DNA of 64,000 nucleotides from Epiperipatus broadwayi. Its lineage: Eukaryota > Onychophora > Udeonychophora > Euonychophora > Peripatidae. Shown here one piece after another: positions 57,088 to 64,000 of the stretch. Position numbers and translations under genes: made by a program. The DNA is taken from positions 9,815,100 to 9,879,099 of the forward strand of contig JAQFVV010000022.1 in NCBI GenBank assembly GCA_028023455.1, read 5' to 3'. Position 1 is the first letter of the stretch. Every line of letters begins with the position of its first letter. The notes under the pieces were generated by a model. It was not told where the DNA came from. It saw nothing but the letters and a program-made list of their open reading frames with translations, and ran no database searches.

Positions 57088-57445
57088 TAAAGATATTTAC
57101 TAAGGCAATAAACCTAAAGCATGTGCGGTTAAAAATGCGAAGGTAGGGACCTCTACAGGTCTTAACCACAAGCTTACACATTGGAAGAAACGAGGGGAAC
57201 CCTTTTTTACTTCAACCTACTTTCTATATAAATAGGTGAAGCTGAAGCAGTTAGATCTGAGAGTGTGAAGCTATTCAATACTTCACTGATTAAGTCCACA
57301 ATTCCTATTATACATTAGTACTTGCGAAATTTTTCAATTTACAACGAGTCAAGTGTAAGCTTGTGGTTAAGACCTGTAGAGGTCCCTACCTTCTCATTTT
57401 CAACCGCACATGCTTTAGGTTTATTGCCTTAGTAAATATTACTTA
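57088..57445. mobile_element. FB-B complete element with TATA-containing core
   Basis: Terminal inverted repeats of about 95 bp: left 57090-57180 (atatttactaaggcaataaa, cctaaagcatgtgcggtt, gggacctctacaggtctta), right 57352-57443 (its inverse, ending gccttagtaaatat). The core (57181-57351) holds gaggggaacccttttttact, tcaacctactttc, TATATAAATAGG (57225-57236) and gtgaagctgaagcagttaga. The same core is found at 2.3 kb. The right arm also contains the small palindromic gacct-ctac-aggtc. No open frame, no clear target duplication. Confidence 0.9.
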
Positions 57446-58355
57446 CATAATCAATGTGTGTTAAATAAATTTATAAAACTTAAAGATATATCTGATGTTA
57501 AAAAAATGTAATAATTTCTGACTTAATAATAAATAATTGATATTTATTAAAAACCATAACAGCTAATGAGTATGTACTACAATTGTTATAATAATCAATA
57601 AGGAAATGATTTTCAAAATTGATGCAGGATATATTAAAAAAAAACAATTAAAAATTGAAAGTATATATCAATCAATTACCATTAATTTGAACACTAATTT
57701 AATTCAAAATTTCTTCTTAGACAAAATTGCAAAGTATTGTTTTGAATTATTATTTTTATTACTATTATGTACAAGTTTTGTGTTGTTATAAATAAAAGCA
57801 TCCAATTCTTTAAAAATGTTATATTATTATTAATAAAATAAATGTATACAATTTACAAAAAGTATTTCAATACTTATTAACTATATGCAACAAAATTAAT
57901 GGTTATTTCAATTTTAAGCAGAGTTTGAATTTATAATGACAAATAGAAAAGTTAATTGCTAAAATCTGAAAAATCCATAAATCCAAAGAATCTTATTTCT
58001 AAATAATGATAGCTAAATTTATAAATAGACTGCTGTATTAGTAAAAGGTTATACATTTGTTTTATAATATCCATTTTTTTTTAAATAGTCCAAACAATTT
58101 TAATATAGAAGTTCAATTTATATAATTGGCATGAGCTAGAATTTTATATTAACACTAGACTGCTAAATATTCACACTGATGATTCTCTTATTTTTTCTCT
58201 TCTCTTTTTTTTTTTTCATTTTGACTCTAAATGTTTCTCCCTTTTGTTTTTTTTCTTTAATGAATACAAATTAAATTGATCTAGGGATTGTTTTAAAATA
58301 ATATCGTTAAAAGTTGTTCTATTCAAAAATGACCAGATATCATTATATGTAAAAT
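57446..58355. other. Unassigned AT-rich DNA
   Basis: The 61-codon frame at 57606-57791 has no domain. No recognised repeat. Confidence 0.5.
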
Positions 58356-58745
58356 CCATGTGAATGTATATTTGTCCACAAGGCTGTCATGTATTTCCAT
58401 GTGAATATATGTTTGTCCATAAGGCTGTTACATGTCAAATTCACAATCAATTAAAAAAGACTTACATTTGTTTATAATGCTGTCAAATTCACAATTGAAA
58501 AATAAAATAAAAATAAAATCTTTAAATTTGTTTTTCTAAATAAATTATTATACCTAACTAAACCATAATTTATATTATGAGCATTTTATGTAAAGGAAGG
58601 AATTCCACCCTTTATATTTAATAATCTGTAATTTTTATTACAAAGCATATTTTATGTGAAGGAAATAATTCCACCATTAACAAACAGTAATTTTTATAGT
58701 TGTCCATAACACTGTCAAATTCACAGTTCAAATATAACAGGTATA
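58356..58745. repeat. Decayed tandem repeats
   Basis: At 58356-58500 the phrase ccatgtgaat(g/a)tat(a/g)tttgtcca(c/t)aaggctgt(c/t)a occurs twice, then twice more weakly as tttgt..ataatgctgtcaaattcacaa. At 58570-58745 ttttatgt(a/g)aaggaa...aattccacc and cagtaatttttat/ctgtaatttttat recur at about 85 bp. Old tandem duplications. Confidence 0.6.
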
Positions 58746-58954
58746 TTTAAAATTAATTTAGTTTTATTATTTTAGCTTAATTAATATCTTGCTGGGTACA
58801 TTTCTGAAGTGTACCAAACAGGCCAGATTGTTCAAAATATTTTTTTTTGATTGTGAATTTCTCATATTTATTTATATAATATTAAAATATTTTGTTTAAT
58901 TTACATTAAATCTTAAAAAATATTCATTTAAACAACCCATTAAAAAAACCATGG

Positions 58955-59054
58955 CTTTTCCATAGGCCAGATACAGTCTTGTTTAATATAAATGTTATAA
59001 AGTGCTTTTCCATAGGCCAGATATAGTCTTGTTTAATATAAATGTTATAAAGTG
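58955..59054. repeat. 50-bp tandem duplication
   Basis: 58955-59004 and 59005-59054 are adjacent copies of a 50-bp unit (cttttccataggccagata...) differing at one base (atacagtc / atatagtc). Recent duplication. Confidence 0.95.
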
Positions 59055-59684
59055 CTAAATTATTAATATATAGAGAGAAAATCACATTTTAAAATTATCA
59101 CCAATAATGGCTTAGTATTAATCAATAGTCTATTTTAAAAATATATACATATTCATATGTATACTCTTTATATCAATTAAAATTTATTAACAACTCAACA
59201 TTTGGGAAATAATAAAGTTGAACCCTTCTATATATGTATGCATGTACGCACATACACTGATAAACACATTTTTGTACATCTTCACTTAAAAGTACATTAT
59301 AACTTTAATAGTACTGTTCAATTTCTAGTGACAAAATTTTGAATGAGTCATAAATTTGCTGAAATAATATCATAACATCTATTATTTAATTAATTTATTC
59401 ATATTTACTTTATATATATATATATATATATATAAGATATTTTCTGATGTTTTTAACCATTATGCTGCAAGCAGATTACATTACAAATTTTAATTATTTG
59501 AAGAAATAATAACAAATCAGTAAGCTTTAAACATTAATCATAACTTTAAATAAATTACTATATATACTCAGAACCTCTTTATTCCATGAAATAAATAACT
59601 AATACTCAATACAATCATTATTTTTTTTATAGATAAGTGTCAAAATGGCAATTTCTTAATCAATGATCAAAATCATCGTTATCA
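59055..59684. other. Unassigned AT-rich DNA with a (TA)n tract
   Basis: A short (TA)11-12 tract at about 59412-59434. Otherwise no recognised feature. Confidence 0.55.
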
Positions 59685-60165
59685 TTTTCAACTATTATCG
59701 ATCCACTGCAGGATGAAAGTATCTCCAAGTTTAATCCATTTTCTATTATGTCTAGCCTCTCTTCTTTACATCATCCCAGCATACTTCCTTATTTCATCCA
59801 TGTCTCATGTGGCATCTTTCTAGATCTTTTACAATCTATTGAAATCCACTTTAAGATTTCAGCTGTCCATCTATTATCATCTCTTCTATCAGAATGTCCA
59901 GCCCATCTTTACATTATCCCAGCATACTTCCTTATTTCATCCATGTCTCATGTGGCATCTTTCTAGATCTTTTACAATCTATTGAAATCCACTTTAAGAT
60001 TTCAACTGTCCATCTATTATCATCTCTTCTATCAGAATGTCCAGCCCAACTTCAGTTTCTTAATTCTTTCAATAATGTCAGTAACATCTGTTTGATCTAT
60101 TACCCATGTATTTTGTTTCTGATCTCTTCTTGTTACTTCTAACATGCTTCTCTCTATTCTACCAT
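59685..60165 (-). mobile_element. RTE retrotransposon, 3' fragment with an internal tandem duplication
   Basis: Minus strand, ending in a decayed GATGAT-like tail (plus 59670-59690). It has the family blocks atcgatccactgcaggatga, ctccaagtttaatcca, catccatgtctcatgtgg, ctagatcttttacaatct, ttaattctttcaataatgtc and gatctcttcttgttact. A 143-bp unit (start 59773, again 59916) is tandemly duplicated with about two differences, far less than the RTE's divergence from its relatives. Confidence 0.85.
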
Positions 60166-60261
60166 GGTTAAAATCACAATAACAATTAAGTCCTATTATA
60201 TATTTTTTCCCAAATATTTTAGACATTATAATAAAACAGATTAAAACATATATATTATAAG

Positions 60262-60772
60262 GGATTTGAACTCAGACTTTCAAACTCCCCACAGCTATCC
60301 AATCCATCTTATACAACTGATATACATGACTACATACATGTGAAACAGATAAATGATCTCCAATAAAGTATTTTATGCTGAGCCAGCACTCATCATTTGC
60401 TCCAGATCACCATTTCCAACATATATGTACAATTACTGCTCAATTTAATGGACAAGCTTCATCTTCTCCACTTTCCAACTCTTCAAACCATCCATGTCAA
60501 ATGATATGGATGGCTGAAGAGTTGAAAAATGAAGAAGATTGAAGCTTGTCCATTAATATTTGAAGATTTGCTATCTTAATATAAACTGAGCAGTAATTAT
60601 GTATATGTGTGTGTTAGAGATGGTGATCTAGACCATTTGACGAGTGCAGATTCAGCATGAAATATGTATATCGGTGATCATTTATCTGTTTCACATGTAT
60701 GTGGCCATGTGTATCTCATATAAGATGAATTGGATAGCTATGGGGAGTTTGAAAGTCTGAGTTTAAGTCTCT
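60262..60772. mobile_element. FB-A foldback, about 510 bp, both arms
   Basis: The left arm (aagggatttgaactcagact, ttcaaactccccacagctat, ccaatccat, cagataaatgatctccaata, gagccagcactcatcatttg, ctccagatcaccattt) is inverted on the right (gagatggtgatctagaccat, gcatgaaatatg, gtgatcatttatctgtttca, attggatagctatggggag, ttgaaagtctgagtttaagt). Inner blocks aatggacaagcttcatcttc and ggatggctgaagagttga also pair, so nearly the whole element can fold. Non-coding. Confidence 0.85.
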
Positions 60773-61440
60773 CATAATTACATTAAGTTTAATATAGACA
60801 CTATACATGTATTTAAATATTATATATATATATAATAAAAGTGACATAAATGAAATCAAATTTTGTAACACATTTTAAAAGCAATTATTAATACATAAAA
60901 ATTCCATAAAATTATTATAATACTAATAATGAAACACTACAATATGATAGTAAACCAAAATGCTTAGAAATCATAAAAAGATCTATTCAGCAAAAATTGA
61001 AAAAACAAAACAAAAAAACAATTAATTAAATACCGCCATAAGAAAAATGATAACTTATATTTTGAATATACAAACAGTCATTTAATTTAATGTATTCTGC
61101 ACATAATAAGAGTTTAATTATTTGCTTAAGTATTAAGTTAACATTAAATAATTGTTTGTAGATAGTAAAAAAATAAAATTGAATAGTTTATTAATCAGGA
61201 GATTCATAAGTTGAGCACTGGAAATGACAGAGCTGAGTCCATAAACCTTGAGCTTCAGAGTCTGACATGTTTTTGCGTCATCAAACCATGTAGAGTATTT
61301 GTGGGTAGCAATGTCAGTAAACATTATGGTGGGGAGGCTGAATAAGCACATTAATTATTATAATCGATATTTTAATTAATATGTCTGAATATCAAAAAAT
61401 TTACATGTTGCAAATCTGAGGCTTTTATATAATTAAATAG
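60773..61440. other. Unassigned AT-rich DNA
   Basis: The 72-codon minus frame at 61133-61351 has no domain. No recognised repeat. Confidence 0.5.
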
Positions 61441-61599
61441 TAAATTTATAAAATTAAAAAAACTTTTCTTAGACAACTGTAAATTATAAATATATGCACT
61501 GCACATGCTCTCATAAGAAAAGCTATAATTGCATGAAAATTATTACTAAATCTAAGTGTTGTCAGTTTTCTAAGAAAAGTTTCTTAATTTTATAAATTA
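61441..61599. mobile_element. About 160-bp foldback element
   Basis: Left end taaatttataaaattaaaaa, aacttttcttaga and right end (inverted) taatttataaaattaagaaa, cttttcttagaaaactg form about 36-bp inverted repeats around an 85-bp loop. Non-coding. Confidence 0.8.
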
Positions 61600-61925
61600 C
61601 AATGCACTATGGACTATGATCATAAGTATAAACTGATTCTAAAACTTAGCCAAACAATAAGCACCCTTGGTCAGTGAGTGGAATTCCTCCAATGTGCATG
61701 TAATATAAAATTATTCCTAGCTGTTGTAAAATACAAATCAACCATGCTATCTACAATCAGAACAAAATTTCTTTGCAACTACAACTATGTTTACTTAACA
61801 AGAACATAACAGAGTGTAAAAGGGTCCTCAAAAAAAAGAGGAAATGACTGAATAAAATTTTCACACAATATTGTTATTCCTGAATACATCTTACATAAAT
61901 AGAACAATATCATTAATGCTCAATA
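61600..61925. other. Unassigned DNA
   Basis: No recognised feature. Confidence 0.5.
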
Positions 61926-62780
61926 TAAAATTCAAATGCAAAATTGCCTTTCTTGCAGTTAAACAAGACATCAAAGTCCCCCTTTAGACAAAGCTAGCTA
62001 TGTAAACTTTACTGATAAGGCTCCTCCTCCCAGCATCAACACAGTTCTAGAACTTGGACAGAGATTCATCGGGGATGAGTGGACAAGCATATCATTGAAC
62101 TTATAGCTGATGTCAAGGTTGGTCTCTCAGACAACCCAAATAGAGATAAAATAATTATGCAAATCACAAAATCTATTTGATTCAAATCTATCAAGCCACC
62201 ACTCACAACTGGAGGATGCATGCAGATGCCACCAAGTGGTTCATTTCTGAAAATAACACATTGTGAATACTACAAAATCTACCTGTCAGCTATAACACCA
62301 CCATGAATATTCACCAATGCCAAATTGCACAAACCAAACACTTCGCTTAAATTAATGTTAGACTTTGGAGGTGTGCAGTACTACAACATCCTTAAAATGA
62401 TTAATCAATGGCTAATGGAATAATTAGGTTTCACAGTGCTTACACTATTAAATTGTCCTTAAAATTTGTAAGTCTAATTAAAAGATCAAAATTAGGAGTT
62501 GATCACAAAATAGCTTCCCTCATCATAATCGAGCTATATGGCTCTATTAACAGAAAACAGTCTATTAGCATCATAAAATAGAAGTCCTGAAAACTAACTA
62601 TTCATCAACATGAATTAATTTTATAATAGGCTCTTAATTGGCTTGATAACATCTCCATGTTTGATGGACAACATTATTATATGACTGATGGATGGATAAT
62701 AGCTCTACCTATAAGTGGATTTTATTTATTTTTCCAAGGCAATGACTATGAGGACATTTAACATCCTCAAAAGTGCTTGG
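61926..62780 (+). pseudogene. Penelope-like element, reverse transcriptase remnant
   Basis: Plus-strand translation across stops gives VNFTDKAPPPSINTVLELGQ and RFIG near 62000-62070, like the segment just before the RT in Penelope-like elements (a leader followed by the L-x-LG-x-xF block). Later LNWLDNISMFDGQHYYMTDG, then WIIALPISGFYLFF (62650-62740), parallels the family's FNGxYYxQxDGVAMGSPLSPxLA motif. The segment between (LTLLNC, LGVDHKIASLIIIELYGSIN) is uncertain. The YVDD catalytic motif is not seen. It is a decayed, truncated copy. It may be a different lineage from the GIY-YIG end at 7.5 kb. Confidence 0.55.
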
Positions 62781-62998
62781 CTTTGATAATAATTTTTATA
62801 CAATTATAGATTTTCTTATGACAGTATGTCAGTACATATATTTATAATAATTAAATAGTGTGTTTTGTAGATATTTGCTTACAATACGTATTCAGTATCT
62901 AGCAAGTAGTACATTTTTAATAAATTTTAAACCAAGTGTAGTTAGTGTTTGCTATACTTTTGCTTTTGAATGAAGAAGAAAATAATGCAAAAACTTTT
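62781..62998. other. Unassigned AT-rich DNA
   Basis: No recognised feature. Confidence 0.5.
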
Positions 62999-63604
62999 TT
63001 AATTTAACTATCACATGACCCACCACTCTCCACACTATCTCATACTACTGATACACCTGAACACACATATGTTGAAAAGATAAATAATCACCAATATACG
63101 TATTTCATGCTAAACCAGCAATCATCAGTTGGTCCAGATTACCATCTCTACACATATATACTACAAGTGCTCAGATATATATTAAGATAGCAAATCCTCC
63201 ATCCATCCCTTGCATATGTATTTAATGGATTATGTCCTGGGTCAGATTGACCTTAGGTCAACATGGAGTTGACAATAATCTCGGCCTCAGGGTGGCCTTT
63301 GAGCATTCCATCATCAGATTTTCAATTGGATGGAGGATTTGCTATCTTAATATATATCTGAGCACTTGTAGCATATATGTGTAGAGATGGTAATCTGGAC
63401 CAACTGATGATTGCTGGTTTAGCATGAAATACGTATATTGGTGATTATTTATCTTTTCAAGATATGTGTGTTCAAGTGTATCAGTGGTATGAGATAGTGT
63501 GGAGAGTGGTGGGTCATGTGAAAGTCTGTGCTCATACCCTGTCTATTACATATATAGACACAGGTATATATAAGCCTGTGTATTTCAGTTATTAATTTAA
63601 CTAT
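62999..63604. mobile_element. FB-A foldback with both arms and a 13-bp target duplication
   Basis: TTAATTTAACTAT occurs at 62999-63011 and 63592-63604. Between them the left arm (cacatgacccaccactctcc to attaagatagcaaatcctcc) is the inverse of the right arm (ggaggatttgctatcttaat to gtggagagtggtgggtcatg). The right arm extends a further 75 bp (aaagtctgtgctcataccct to aagcctgtgtatttcagtta) that the left lacks. The central spacer (63200-63340: ggattatgtcctggg, ggtcaacatggagtt, cagggtggcctttgagcatt) matches the one at 4.85-5.03 kb. Best preserved FB-A copy. Confidence 0.9.
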
Positions 63605-64000
63605 TTATGAAGTCCATTATCCCTCTCTTGTTGCCTTAAGTGTTTTAATTTTACAGCGATTTCAGTGATTTCTTCACTAGAAATTTATTGCTTGTATGGT
63701 TTTTGATGGGTACTGCAGCATCGCTTAGCGGCACACTATGGTTAACCGAACAGTATCAAAAAAAATTATGGAATTATTTAATGTTAGAGGCCAACATTTT
63801 CCAAATATCTCATTTGAGAATATTTTAGTTTCATTTTATAGTAAATAAATTAAAGTTTTTAATAATAATTTATTAAGTGTATTGATTATATTAAAAAGCA
63901 AATCTCAATAACTATTATGAGTGTGTGCGCATGTTAAATATAAACAACATCAAATACCATGAAATATAATCAGAGGGGTTTATAAAACACCTAAGTTAAA
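63605..64000. other. Unassigned AT-rich DNA to the window end
   Basis: No recognised gene or repeat; a slightly CpG-containing stretch at 63716-63745 is not assigned. Confidence 0.5.

Overview
The window is AT-rich animal nuclear DNA, most likely from an invertebrate with a repeat-rich genome. Long gene-free stretches, degraded introns-free retrocopies, tRNA-derived SINEs with target-site duplications, several non-LTR retrotransposon families, Penelope-like elements and hAT-type remnants all point to a metazoan and rule out a bacterium, plasmid or phage. I could not fix the species. No intact single-copy host gene is visible. Every protein-like signal belongs to a mobile element or a dead copy of a gene.

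Layout. 0-9.6 kb: a broken retrocopy of a DBHS-family RNA-binding protein (NONO/SFPQ/PSPC1 type) at 0.13-0.89 kb, a tandem repeat, foldback elements of two families (called FB-A and FB-B here), an RTE tail and a Penelope-like GIY-YIG end. 10.3-15.5 kb: an RTE retrotransposon 3' half, a 111-115 bp tandem repeat and unassigned DNA. 15.5-22.9 kb: the most organised region, three non-LTR pieces separated and bounded by (AAT)n/(ATT)n tracts. It includes a nearly full-length 5.3 kb LINE (LINE A: Gag-like ORF1, endonuclease, reverse transcriptase), a 5'-truncated second LINE (LINE B), and a roughly 107-unit ATT array.

23-35 kb: palindromic elements, tRNA-Val-derived SINEs (one nested in a palindrome, one an inverted dimer with a 13-bp target duplication), a TA-flanked MITE whose empty site is preserved in a nearby copy, and a minisatellite. 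35.9-37.45 kb: an unexplained block with more CpG and hairpins than its surroundings. 38.5-43.4 kb: an FB-B arm, a hAT-transposase-like pseudogene split by a LINE 3' end, and a non-autonomous hAT element with an 8-bp target duplication. 44-53 kb: minisatellite, a degraded full-span RTE, and two further RTE copies. 53-64 kb: palindromes, a duplicated CCAAT/TATA-like unit, a complete FB-B element carrying a TATA-like motif, another RTE tail, and FB-A foldbacks beside a Penelope RT remnant.

The elements do not form a pathway. LINE and RTE enzymes are the plausible source of retrotransposition for the SINEs and perhaps for FB-A, whose copies carry 11-13 bp target duplications despite their palindromic structure. 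The strongest leads are the AAT-tract hub of LINEs and the retroposon-like foldbacks.
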